DNA of 64,000 bases from Mycobacterium montefiorense. GTDB lineage: Bacteria > Actinomycetota > Actinomycetes > Mycobacteriales > Mycobacteriaceae. Under the pieces are notes generated by a model that did not search any database, had not been told where the DNA came from, and worked only from the letters and a program-made list of their open reading frames with translations. Positions 9,044 through 18,000 of the stretch are shown here, one piece after another. A program made the position numbers and the translations under genes. Numbering within the stretch: position 1 is the stretch's first letter; each line of letters begins with the position of its first letter. Where the stretch lies: contig NZ_BFCH01000021.1 of NCBI RefSeq assembly GCF_003112775.1, positions 62,001 through 126,000 on the forward strand. The letters are read 5' to 3'.

Positions 9044-10539
9044 CGACCGAATCCGCCACGGCCGGGGTGACGCCCAACCCGTTCGAAGACGGAGTTCCGT
9101 TCAGCACCAAACTTGCCGAGCTCGCCCAACAGCTGCCAGACAAGGCGGCCGTCACCGTTGTCGCGCTCGACGGCACCGCCCAGACCCTGACCTTCGCCGA
9201 ACTCGACGCCGGCGCCAACCAATGGGGGCGGGCGCTGGCGGCCAGCGGCGCTCAGACGGGTTCGCTTGTCGCGCTTGCCATCCCGAACTCTCAGCACCTC
9301 ACCTTGGCCACGCTCGGGTGCTGGAAGATCGGTGCGGTTCCGATTCCCATGCACTGGGATCTGCCCGAATGGGAGCGAGACCGGGTACGCGAGGTGATCA
9401 ACCCCGCCGTGGTCGTCGACGAAAATACCCGCTGGGAGTTGGATGCGCGTGCGGCCGGCGAATCCCGGGACCCGTTGCCCGAAGCCGTGTCACCCGCCGC
9501 GAATGGCATTTGCAGCAGCGGATCCACCGGCGTGCCGAAGGTGATTCTCACCTTGGCGCCGTCGCTGTGGATCCCGCAGCAGGGCGAACCGTTCCTGTCG
9601 AACTGGACACCGGTGGCCAAGCCGCAGACCATTCTGGTGCCCGCGCCGATGTATCACACCAACGGCTTCGCGACGTTCCTGATGCTGCTCAGCGGCGACC
9701 ATCTGGTGATCCTCGAAAAGTTCGATGCCGCAGTGTTTGTCGACACCATTGAGCGTTACCGGATTACGAACTTCACGGCCACGCCGACGATGTTGGCACG
9801 CATCGCGGCCCTGCCCGACATCCAGGACCGCGACTTCTCCAGCGTTGTGTTCGTCCTGCAAGGCGCGGCGGTGATGCCGCCGTCGCTGCTGCACACCTGG
9901 TTCGAATTGCTCAGTCCAGAAAAGATCGTGACGGCGTACGGCATGACCGAGAACCTCGGCCTCACCGCGTTGCGCGGCGACGAGTGGCTGGCTCATCCCG
10001 GCAGCGTCGGTCGCGGCTTCCGCGACACCGAGATCCGGATTCTGGACGCCGACAAAAACCCGTTGGGACCCGGCGAAGACGGCGACGTATACCTGCGCTC
10101 GGTGATGAGCGCGGGCTACCGCTATCTCGGTGGCGCGCCTCCGTTGCCGTTGACCGACGACGGATTCCGTTCGGCCGGCGACATCGGCCACCTCGACGAG
10201 GACGGCTTCCTCTATATCGTCGACCGCCGGGTCGACATGATCGTCAGCGGCGGCGCCAATGTCTTTCCCGCCGAAGTCGAGTCCGCGCTTGCTGGTCACC
10301 CCGGCATCGCCGACGTTGTGGTCATCGGGCTCGCCGACGCGCGGTGGGGGCGCCGGGTGCACGCAGTGGTGCAACGCGCCGAGGGCGCTTCGCTCACCGA
10401 ACAGCAGGTGATCGGGTACGCCAAGGACCGGCTGGCACCCTACAAGGCGCCCAAGACCGTCGAGTTCGTCGACGCGATCCCCCGCACGGCGGCGACCAAG
10501 GTTAATCGCTCGGCACTGATCGCCGCCCGCGAGGGGTGA
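9040..10539 (+). CDS. fatty-acid-type acyl-CoA synthetase (AMP-forming)
   Basis: An ANL-superfamily ligase of 499 residues. It starts at a GTG that overlaps the preceding TGA; the longer upstream frame is rejected because it overlaps the whole dehydrogenase gene. Adenylation motifs are present: the P-loop-like SSGSTGVPKV near residue 160, YGMTENLGLT, the GDIGHLDEDG and DRRVDMIVSGG region, and a C-terminal domain with the catalytic-lysine context RTAATKVNRSA. It would activate a carboxylic acid to its CoA thioester through an acyl-AMP, feeding the four upstream dehydrogenases. It is the last gene of the operon. The acid is unknown; FadD-type numbering cannot be assigned. Confidence 0.92.
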   Translation: MTTESATAGVTPNPFEDGVPFSTKLAELAQQLPDKAAVTVVALDGTAQTLTFAELDAGANQWGRALAASGAQTGSLVALAIPNSQHLTLATLGCWKIGAVPIPMHWDLPEWERDRVREVINPAVVVDENTRWELDARAAGESRDPLPEAVSPAANGICSSGSTGVPKVILTLAPSLWIPQQGEPFLSNWTPVAKPQTILVPAPMYHTNGFATFLMLLSGDHLVILEKFDAAVFVDTIERYRITNFTATPTMLARIAALPDIQDRDFSSVVFVLQGAAVMPPSLLHTWFELLSPEKIVTAYGMTENLGLTALRGDEWLAHPGSVGRGFRDTEIRILDADKNPLGPGEDGDVYLRSVMSAGYRYLGGAPPLPLTDDGFRSAGDIGHLDEDGFLYIVDRRVDMIVSGGANVFPAEVESALAGHPGIADVVVIGLADARWGRRVHAVVQRAEGASLTEQQVIGYAKDRLAPYKAPKTVEFVDAIPRTAATKVNRSALIAAREG

Positions 10540-10549
10540 GGATCCGCGC

Positions 10550-10562
10550 CCGAGACTCTCGG
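10550..10562 (+). terminator. weak terminator-like hairpin
   Basis: A short stem CCGAG-ACT-CTCGG lies 11 bases after the ligase stop and is followed by AGTTTT. The stem is only 5 bp, so termination here is tentative. The rest of the gap to 10701 shows no other feature. Confidence 0.35.
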
Positions 10563-10701
10563 AGTTTTCCAAAATCAATGGCCACTTTGCGCTGGGTACG
10601 CATTCACTGCAAGCAGATTTCAGATCGAAGTACCGGTGGGCGATGACGCGGCGATGGGTCAAACGCCGGGTCGGTCATCGGCAGCAGGACGAGGAGCAAT
10701 C

Positions 10702-11523
10702 GTGATAGTGCAGCGTGAGTTAACGGTCGAGCAGGGCTTCGAGAACCTCGCAACCCGCATCGCCAACGACTCGCGGGACCTAGAAGCAATCAGGGTCCAG
10801 CCCGACTCGCCCGTCTGGGACGAGGACGCGTTCCTGGCCCCGGTCTACCGGCCATTCTCGCTATGCACCAAACAGCCACTCGGAAGTGCCCTCGACCATT
10901 TGGAGGTCGTCGCCGAGACATTCCACGCACTCGGGCAGCCACACTCTTTCGCTGAATCAACGCTGATCCGCACGGCCATCACAGCGTCGTCGTACGCATT
11001 GTGGTTGCTGTCGCTCGAGCCGACCCAACGCCGTCTCCGCGTTCTGCAATTCTCGTTCAAGGACTACGACATGTGGGCAGGCTTTGTGCGGACAGAGAGC
11101 CGGAATCCCGAGGCGCCCGAGGACCTCGTGAACACAGCCCCTGCGGTGTTAGACGAGCTGAACGAGCGTCGGACGTGGATCGTCAAGCAGGCCAACGACA
11201 TCCTCATCGGCGACGAGCCCCGAACTGTTCGGGAGTACCGGAAGGATCTTCCGACGGACACAGCCGTGGTCAAGGAGGCGGGCACTCGCGTGTTGGGCGC
11301 TTGGCGCTTTCTCAGCGGTTACGCCCACGGCCTGCCCTGGGCAACACTCGCCAATCAGGTCCAGGTCCCAGGGACCGAGCCGCATCCTGAGACCGGGGCG
11401 ATCACGGTCCATCAGCACGGAAACCCGGAACAGCTCCTCGACGCCGCGTTCTACACGATCGAGGTTATCGAGCAGGCGACGGCGCGATACCGCCTGCTCT
11501 GCCATGGCGAGAGCGGGGCATAG
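10702..11523 (+). CDS. hypothetical protein with HEPN-like Rx6H motif
   Basis: I do not recognise a named family. The GTG at 10702 is preferred over an ATG at 10636 because GAGGAG lies 6 bases upstream. It gives 273 residues. The protein looks all-helical and soluble, with no signal or membrane segment. Its core (LIRTAITASSYALWLL, then RRLRVLQ) and a later motif WRFLSGYAHG resemble segments of the next protein, so the two are probably related. R-FLSGYA-H fits the Rx4-6H pattern of HEPN ribonucleases, but a short pattern alone is weak evidence. The stop is two bases before the next ATG, so the pair is cotranscribed. Confidence 0.7.
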   Translation: MIVQRELTVEQGFENLATRIANDSRDLEAIRVQPDSPVWDEDAFLAPVYRPFSLCTKQPLGSALDHLEVVAETFHALGQPHSFAESTLIRTAITASSYALWLLSLEPTQRRLRVLQFSFKDYDMWAGFVRTESRNPEAPEDLVNTAPAVLDELNERRTWIVKQANDILIGDEPRTVREYRKDLPTDTAVVKEAGTRVLGAWRFLSGYAHGLPWATLANQVQVPGTEPHPETGAITVHQHGNPEQLLDAAFYTIEVIEQATARYRLLCHGESGA

Positions 11524-11525
11524 CG

Positions 11526-12500
11526 ATGAGCGAAGATTCGATCATCTTCGAAGGCGAGTGGTCGCCGTGGCCCGAGGATCTCGACCCCGTTAAAGCTGCG
11601 GATCAGCTGACCACTTCCACGCTCGGTGATCCGCACGATTCGTTGATCCAGTTGCTCCGGACCGTCCCGACGGTAATCGGTTCGGCGCCAGTTCGGATCA
11701 GGGAAGGTAGTCGGATGGCCGAGGACGGAGATGCCGTGCCCGGATTGCTCAATTTGCCCATGCTGTGCCACAACTACCTCGCCGGGTCGGCCGACTTCTT
11801 CAAAGGGCTGTACCGAATCATGCGTCCGCGGCCAAAAGCCTTGGAAATTCCGAGGTTTTCCGCTTATCCGCTATTGCGTGGAGTGATCGAATCCAGCGGC
11901 CAGACCGCTTGGGTGCTGGGCACCAGTGAGCGCCGTGATCGCTTTCAGAGGCTGTTGCAGCTTGAGAAGGCTGAGATGGACTACGACCGCAGGTACGTCA
12001 AGAGCGCGACGGTACTGCATGACGATTACACGCGAGAGCGGCGGTCGCACATGAACGAAATCCTGCGGAAAGCGGAAAGTGAGCGGCGTATCCGTTGGAA
12101 GCAGCTCTGCAATGCGGCAGCGGCTTTGGGCATTGACGAGACCGAATTTGAGCAAGGAGTGCCGGGCGGCTACGAGTCGATAATCTCCGAATCGGCCTAT
12201 GAGAGTCACCTGTCTGACGGTGAACACACGCCGGTCGAGTGCCACTGGATCAGCCGCTACTACGCGAGCATCTGGGTGTTCATAAGCGGCCTGTCGCACC
12301 CGTCGGTGTCTCGAGCATGGGCGGGCTCACTGCACGGCCCTGGCGAGACCGGGGCGGATGGTTATACGCGGGTTAAGACGTCGGCGAATCCTGAGCTCAT
12401 CCGGGACGCGCTCCTAATGGCACTCAGGCTGCACATGCGCGCTCTGCGTCTCTGGGCAGAAGCGAGCGGCGTGCGCTGGTCCGACGCAATATTCGGCTGA
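11526..12500 (+). CDS. hypothetical protein, divergent relative of the preceding gene product
   Basis: A 324-residue unknown protein starting two bases after the preceding stop. It appears helical and cytosolic, with a charged middle section (about residues 135-185) rich in Arg, Glu and Lys that could form a long helix. The blocks LLRGVIESSGQTAWVLG, RFQRLLQ and WVFISGLSHPS align in order with blocks of the preceding protein, though the Arg of the Rx6H pattern is not kept. Some stretches are visibly richer in A and T than the flanking metabolic genes, which fits acquired DNA. A paired defence or toxin role is possible but unproven. Confidence 0.7.
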   Translation: MSEDSIIFEGEWSPWPEDLDPVKAADQLTTSTLGDPHDSLIQLLRTVPTVIGSAPVRIREGSRMAEDGDAVPGLLNLPMLCHNYLAGSADFFKGLYRIMRPRPKALEIPRFSAYPLLRGVIESSGQTAWVLGTSERRDRFQRLLQLEKAEMDYDRRYVKSATVLHDDYTRERRSHMNEILRKAESERRIRWKQLCNAAAALGIDETEFEQGVPGGYESIISESAYESHLSDGEHTPVECHWISRYYASIWVFISGLSHPSVSRAWAGSLHGPGETGADGYTRVKTSANPELIRDALLMALRLHMRALRLWAEASGVRWSDAIFG

Positions 12501-12515
12501 CTTACCCAACCGAAG

Positions 12516-12531
12516 GGGCCAAGTGGCCCCG
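12516..12531 (+). terminator. hairpin downstream of the hypothetical pair
   Basis: A perfect GGGGCC-AAGT-GGCCCC stem-loop lies 16 bases after the stop at 12500. There is no T-run, as is common for mycobacterial terminators. It would separate this pair from the 13E12 gene, which has its own promoter. Confidence 0.5.
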
Positions 12532-12589
12532 ATGATCGCCGCCCGCGGCGGCTGACGGGCCGGCGCCAAAAGCTGTCACACCCTCTCCG

Positions 12590-12595
12590 TATAAT
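12590..12595 (+). promoter_or_regulatory. -10 box (TATAAT) for leaderless 13E12 mRNA
   Basis: A perfect TATAAT ends 7 bases before the ATG at 12603. Transcription would therefore begin at or next to the start codon, giving a leaderless message. There is no Shine-Dalgarno sequence, which agrees. No convincing -35 box is seen. Confidence 0.6.
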
Positions 12596-12610
12596 CGAAT
12601 GTATGTTCGA
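12595..12610. promoter_or_regulatory. LexA SOS box overlapping the 13E12 start codon
   Basis: The sequence TCGAAT-GTAT-GTTCGA differs at one base from the mycobacterial SOS box consensus TCGAAC-N4-GTTCGA. It overlaps the last base of the -10 box, the likely transcription start and the ATG, so LexA bound here would block transcription directly. Some 13E12 genes in M. tuberculosis are known DNA-damage-inducible LexA targets, which supports the call. Confidence 0.72.
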
Positions 12611-14279
12611 TATTCACGGGGATCCTCCTGCATCGGTCATCGATCGGATCTGTGCGGCGTCGCGTGCGGAGAACCGGGCGGCCGGCGCCCGACTGGCCGC
12701 GATCGGCGAACTCGACTTACTGCGGCTGCGCGAATGCGGGGAACGCGAGTCGTGGGTCTGCGATACGTGGGACGCCATCTCCGCGGAGGTCGCGGCGGCA
12801 CTGAATATCAGCCAGGCGCTGGCATCGAGTTATCTGAACTATTCGCGCGCACTGCGAATTCGACTGCCACACGTGGGTGCCTTACTGGTTGCGGGCGACA
12901 TCAGCTACGCGACGTTCCAGACGATCGTCTACCGCACAGACTTGATCACCGACCCCGACGTGATGTCCGCGGTCGATACCGAACTCGCGAGGAAGGTGCG
13001 GGGGTGGCCGTCGATGACGCGCGGCCAGCTGGGCGCTGCGGTCGATCGCGTGGTCGCGCGAGCGGACCGCGACGCTATCCGGCGCACCCGAAAGCAGCAG
13101 GCCGACCGCGACTTCTCTCTTCAAGACAGCGGCAACGGTCTCACGGAAGTTTTCGGCAGGCTGCTCACCACCGATGCGCGTGTGGTGGAGGCACGACTAA
13201 ATATGTTGGTGCGCACGGTGTGTGGCGCAGATCCGCGAACCGTTGAGCAGCGCCGCGCCGACGCCTTGGGTGCGTTAGCGGCCGGTGCGGAAAGACTGCA
13301 GTGCCGCTGTGGACAGGCGGCGTGTCCGGCAGACGCAACGCCGGTGCCGAGCCCCGTGGTCATCCACGTGGTCGCCAACCAATCCACCGTCGACGGCACA
13401 GCTTTAGAGCCCGGCGCCATCATCGGCGCCGATGGGTTCTTTCCGGCCGAGCTGATCAGAGAACTAGCTGACTCGGCGAGATTGCGCCAGCTCGTGCATC
13501 CCGGCACCATGCCGCCCGAGAATGGGTACGTTCCCTCGCAGGCTTTAGCCGATTTCGTGCGGTGCCGCGATTTGACGTGCCGATTTCCCGGGTGCGACCG
13601 ACCCGCGACCGAAGCCGACCTCGACCACACGGTCCCCCACTCGCAGGGTGGCCCCACCCACGCGACGAACTTGAAATGCCTTTGCCGCCTTCATCATTTG
13701 ATCAAGACATTCTGGGGATGGCACGACCGACAGCTGCCCGACGGCACGGTGATTTGGACGTCGTCGTCCGGGCGCACACACGTGACCGCTCCCGGAAGCG
13801 CATTTCTGTTTCCGGACCTGTGTGCATCCACGGGTGAGGTCGCGTCGCCCGTGCAGCCCGACCGCTGCACCGATCGGGCTGCCATGATGCCGCGGCGACT
13901 GCGTACCCGTGCGAGGTATCGCCTCGACTACATCACCACCGAGCGACGGCGAAACCGCACAGCACGTGAAGCGCGGCGGACCGGCTCGGCCGCAACACAA
14001 CTCGCCGCACAGGGCCATGCACCCGACGGCGAACCACCGCCCTTCTACGCAGAAGCGAGTGTCGCCCGACGTTGTGCCTTGCGCCTTGTGCAGGATTGGC
14101 ATCTAACGGACTGCGCCGAACGCTGCCCGTTAAACAACAACAAGGGCCGGATGGTTAGACCCGGCCCTTGTTGCCCTCTCGTTTCGCCTGATTTCGCAGA
14201 CTCCTCAGCAGGTATCCCTATACGAGAGGAGGCGCCCGTCTGCCCAGGACTCGACGATGGAGCGCTTGATATTCGATAG
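12603..14279 (+). CDS. DUF222 and HNH endonuclease domain protein (13E12 repeat family), with abnormal C-terminal extension
   Basis: The protein has an N-terminal DUF222 region (about residues 20-300, including AAALNISQALASSYL) and a C-terminal HNH nuclease-like domain (about 310-375: CRFPGC, DLDHTVPHSQGG, LCRLHHLIK) with Cys pairs and the His of the HNH motif. Family members usually end shortly after a PPPF motif. Here the frame passes PPPF at codons 478-481 with a TAC at 14046-14048, then continues for 77 residues through a strong terminator hairpin to 14279. That tail is therefore probably not native and suggests a lost stop codon. REP13E12 elements are repeated in mycobacteria and some serve as phage attachment sites. 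Expression is probably controlled by LexA. Confidence 0.85.
   Translation: MFDIHGDPPASVIDRICAASRAENRAAGARLAAIGELDLLRLRECGERESWVCDTWDAISAEVAAALNISQALASSYLNYSRALRIRLPHVGALLVAGDISYATFQTIVYRTDLITDPDVMSAVDTELARKVRGWPSMTRGQLGAAVDRVVARADRDAIRRTRKQQADRDFSLQDSGNGLTEVFGRLLTTDARVVEARLNMLVRTVCGADPRTVEQRRADALGALAAGAERLQCRCGQAACPADATPVPSPVVIHVVANQSTVDGTALEPGAIIGADGFFPAELIRELADSARLRQLVHPGTMPPENGYVPSQALADFVRCRDLTCRFPGCDRPATEADLDHTVPHSQGGPTHATNLKCLCRLHHLIKTFWGWHDRQLPDGTVIWTSSSGRTHVTAPGSAFLFPDLCASTGEVASPVQPDRCTDRAAMMPRRLRTRARYRLDYITTERRRNRTAREARRTGSAATQLAAQGHAPDGEPPPFYAEASVARRCALRLVQDWHLTDCAERCPLNNNKGRMVRPGPCCPLVSPDFADSSAGIPIREEAPVCPGLDDGALDIR
14139..14174 (+). terminator. strong hairpin terminator, translated inside the extended 13E12 frame
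   Basis: Perfect 13-bp arms CAACAAGGGCCGG and CCGGCCCTTGTTG enclose a 10-base loop. The arms are A-rich upstream and TTGTTG-rich downstream, so the element could stop transcription on either strand. It lies about 90 bases after the expected 13E12 stop site, as a normal terminator would. Confidence 0.75.
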
Positions 14280-14435
14280 GGCTTTTCCGGCCATATCCAC
14301 TCCCTTCTCCGCGACGCTAGACACCTGATGAACCAACTCCGCCAAAAAGAACTCAACCAAGAAAATCATCGGTCCGAACAGTTCGTGCAGCAGCCCTGCC
14401 ATCATCAGCCTGAGTAGGGCACCTCCCAGGGACAT
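14205..14435 (-). CDS. possible small membrane-associated protein (76 aa)
   Basis: This frame has an ATG at 14435 and a TGA at 14205. It begins with a hydrophobic stretch (about residues 3-36, including LLHELFGPMIFLVEFFLAEL) that could insert in or lie along the membrane. A charged amphipathic tail follows. It overlaps the suspect 13E12 tail on the other strand and ends just before the shared terminator hairpin, which makes it a reasonable convergent gene. No convincing ribosome site is seen at 14435; an in-frame ATG pair about 10 codons later is also possible. No homologue is recognised, so the call is tentative. Confidence 0.35.
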   Translation of the reverse strand: MSLGGALLRLMMAGLLHELFGPMIFLVEFFLAELVHQVSSVAEKGVDMAGKALSNIKRSIVESWADGRLLSYRDTC

Positions 14436-14572
14436 CCCAAAAATGGGCGGAATGTTTCGACCCCTTCAGGATACCGCCGATCAGTTCTAGTCGAACGGGA
14501 CGAAACCGCGACGCCAGAGTGGCTCAAAGCGCCGGCCCCGCAAGTCCGCCCGACGGCGAACCGCCGCAGTTC

Positions 14573-14606
14573 TAAATGTGGTGACCGACTAGATGTGGTG
14601 GCCGAA
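14573..14606. repeat. imperfect 17-bp tandem duplication at a gene end
   Basis: Two adjacent 17-bp units, TAAATGTGGTGACCGAC and TAGATGTGGTGGCCGAA, match at 14 positions. The second encodes the last codons and stop of the gene at 14589-14999. The first lies just outside it, so the gene's end was probably duplicated by slippage. The remaining gap from 14436 to 14572 shows nothing else. Confidence 0.55.
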
Positions 14607-14999
14607 GACGTCTTCCATGACTTCACCGACCGCGGCCAGGGACCGGCTGGAGTGCTGCTTGACCAGCACGTGGCCGCCCAGCACGATGACGGCAATCGGT
14701 AACTCGACGGCCCCGAACGCCAGCAGGGCAGTGAGTCCCACGACGTAGACGACGTCATGTTTGTCGGGTCGATGGAACTTCCCGATGACCGGTAAGTCAA
14801 TCGCCCGTGTTTCCAACTCCCGCAGCGTGCGTAGCGTCCTGGCACGCTTCGACGTCGGGTGCGCCGCGGCGTAGGCAGCCCACCGTTGCGCGAAGCTCGG
14901 TACGGCGCGCAGCTCGTCCGCGCCGTGATCCGTTTGCTCAGAGCCGAGTTCGTCATGCACGGTCGAGGCATTGACGTGCTCTTCGTCCAGCGTGGTCAT
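14589..14999 (-). CDS. small membrane protein of unknown function downstream of ctpI
   Basis: A 136-residue protein with an acidic N-terminal third, a basic linker (TSKRARTLRTLRELETR) and a hydrophobic region at about residues 85-115 (VVYVVGLTALLAFGAVELP then IAVIVLGGHVLV) that forms one hairpin or two short membrane helices. A short tail ends in EDVFGHHI. It lies 26 bases downstream of ctpI on the same strand, so it is probably cotranscribed. The hydrophobic core shares a VGLxA-VExP-GG pattern with the small protein encoded divergently upstream of ctpI at 19645-19926. That pattern suggests both work with the ATPase, but no function is established. Confidence 0.75.
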   Translation of the reverse strand: MTTLDEEHVNASTVHDELGSEQTDHGADELRAVPSFAQRWAAYAAAHPTSKRARTLRTLRELETRAIDLPVIGKFHRPDKHDVVYVVGLTALLAFGAVELPIAVIVLGGHVLVKQHSSRSLAAVGEVMEDVFGHHI

Positions 15000-15025
15000 G
15001 TCTGCCCTCTTCGTTGTGTCGGCGG

Positions 15026-18000
15026 TTAACCGGCTGGTGCGAGCTCAAGTTGAGGCGCCGGGACAGCCTTGGCGCCATTGCCGCCGTCCATCCCCGGGAG
15101 TTCCTGGGCCCACGCAGTGAGCGACCCGACGATGCCGGCCAAGGCGCGGTCGGCTTCGCCGCCGTACTTTGAGACGCGCTTGCCGATCCGCGATGCCATC
15201 CGGAGCAAGAGGTCGGGCTTGGCGGCGGTGAGCACGGTCAGCGCCACGGCGGGAGCAACGCCTTCGATCCACCCCAGCGGACCCAGCGGAACGCAACCGA
15301 CGAGTTGGCTCAGGCCCGGAGTCGTGATCAGGGCGCCCATCGTGACGAACGTTGCTGCGCAGGTGCCGATTACGAGCGGATCGCGTGATTCCAGCAGCGT
15401 CTGCCCGAGCTGCGTGGTGACCAAGCCCACCAGACCAACGGTCGCCGCACGCTGCGGAGCCGCCCGGGTAAAGGTGGCCAGGCTCCACGAAGCGCTGGCG
15501 CCAACGGTGGTTGCGGCACCGCGGATCGCGACGGTCTGCATCAGATCGGCCATGTTGATGCCGCGCTCTGACGGCGGCCGCATGTTGCGAACCGCGCTCA
15601 CCGCAACCGCCGTGGTGGGGAAGACGTCGGTCAGGATGTTCACCAGCAAGATCTGGCGCGCCGTCAGCGGCGCCACGCCGCGCACCATCGTGCCGTACAT
15701 GTTGAAGGCCACTTCACCGGCGTTGCCGCCCAACAACATTGCCACCGCGGCCTGCGCTTGTTGCCAGAGTCGATGACCTTCCTCGATCGCGTCCAACAGA
15801 CTTCCGACGCGCCCCTCGGTCAGCACCACGTCGGCGGCACCGCGGGCCGGATCACTGCCGTGCGAGGACACGCCCACTCCCACGGCCGCGGCACGGATCG
15901 CCGCGGCATCGTTGGCGCCGTCGCCCACCATCGCGGTGACTACCCCGGAATTGCTGATCTGCTGGACGATCTGGACCTTCTGCTCGGGCGACATCCGCGC
16001 GTAGATCACGTTGTCCTTGACGACCTCGGCGCGTTCGGCGATCGACAGTCGCTCCCAGCGTGCTCCGGTGATGATGCAGTCGTCGGCGACGTCGAGCCCA
16101 ATCTCACGAGCGATGGCGCGGGCGGTTGCCGGGTGATCGCCCGTGATCACTCGCGCGCCGATGTCGCGCTTGGCCAGACCGACCAGGAGTTCCCTGGCGC
16201 CGGGCCGCGGCGTGTCGGTGATCCCGAGGAATCCCAGCAGTCGTAACCCGCTGCGGCACAGCGGTTCCAGCCCCTTCTCCTGCGCGACCGCGAGTTCGTC
16301 TTCCGTCAACGTCCGATCGGCGACCGCGATCACCCGCAGGCCGCGGGTGGCCATGTCATGGACGTGTGCCAACAGGTCCTCACGAAGGTCGTCGTCGCGG
16401 CCCTCGACGCAGGCCGAGAGGACGACCTCCGGTCCGCCTTTGACCGCGAGGGTGTCGCCGTCCAGCCCCGCCGCGTAGGCGCGTCCGGCACGGAACGGCA
16501 ACTCGCGGTCGCGCCTCGGCTGGCTTCCGGCCCGATTGACGACGGCGGCATCCGTCGCCTGCAGCGGAGCGTGCTCGGTAAGCGCCACCGGTGTCGCCAG
16601 CGCTGCGCGCTCGAGAATCGCGTCCTCGTCGAACCCCGGCTGAGCCGAGACATCTGTTACCACCAAGCGGTTTTCACTCAGCGTCCCGGTCTTGTCGAAG
16701 CACACCACCTCGACGCGGCCCAGCGTCTCGACCGAGCGCGGAGCCCGGACCAGAACGTTGCGTTCGCTGAGTCGCCGCGCCGCCTCGCGCTGGGCCAGCG
16801 TCGCCACCAACGGCAGGCCTTCGGGAACCGCAGCCACCGCGCAGTACACACCGCTGGTGACGGCCTCCTTGATTCCGGACCCGCGCAGCAACGCGGTGGC
16901 GAGCACGCCGACGCCGCCGGTGAGGGTCCAGGGCAGCACCTTCGCGGTCACCGCGGCCAGCTGTGCGTGCAGCCCGACCTCGTCGCGCCGGCGCGGGGCG
17001 AGCGCCATGGCCCGACCCGCGGCGGTCGCATCGCCGACCGCGACGACCACCGCGCCACACACACCGCTGAGCACGGTCGAGCCTTCGTAGAGCATGCAAG
17101 CCCGTTCGGCCAGCGGACGGCCCGGTGTCGGAGCCGGGTTTTTGGTCACCGGCAACGACTCTCCGGTCAGCGACGATTCGTCGACTTCCACCGCGACCGC
17201 GTTCAGCACGCGCGCGTCGGCGGGGACGACCTCGCCGGCGCGGACCTCGATGATGGTTCCCGGTGTCAGATGCTCGGCGGCCACGAGCTCGAACTGGCCT
17301 AGTCCCGTACTGACGCGGGCAGGCGGCGTCTGGGCGTTGAGCATCTTGGCCAACTGGCGATCCGAGCTAAGTCGTTGCGCGGCGGAAATCGCGGCACTGC
17401 CCAACAACACGATCCCGACGAGAGCACCGTCGATCGGAGAACCGATCAGCGCGCTCGCCAGCGCCCCGGTCGCGAGGATCGGCGTGAGCGGGTCCTGCAT
17501 TTCGTGCCACATCGCCTCGACGACGTCCCTGCTGCTGTCCGCGAAATTTGCGGCCAACGCCTGCATCCGGGTCTTCGGAAGCCGAGCCTGGGCCGCGACC
17601 GCGGCGGGGCTGGCGAGATCGGAGAAAAGCAGTCGAATATGTTCCTGCGCCTGGTCGACGTCCAACGCATGCCATTCGTTGTTCGCGGCGGCGGCCGGAT
17701 CGGGCTGCATAGCTACCCCCCGCCCGATCATGTAGCCGGGGATCAGCGCCAGGGCAGCGGCCGCGATGCTCGGACGCACGCCCGCCGCCCGGACACCCGG
17801 CAGTAATGTCAGCGAGCCGAGAACGGTTCCGGCAGCAGCCAACTCGACGCCGCGCCGCGCCGCCGACTTCGCCGCGGGGATGGCGTCGATGATCCGGCAC
17901 GCGACTTTCAGATCCGGCATCAGTATGTCCGCTGTCCAGGCGGGCGCCCGGCCGGCGACCCAGACCGCCAAGGACAGGTCCGCGGCCGCGAAGGCATTCC

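Noticed and set aside
14405..14971. A 188-codon minus-strand frame overlapping the ctpI-linked small gene
   Set aside because: It is in another frame from the 136-residue membrane protein and has shadow-like composition.
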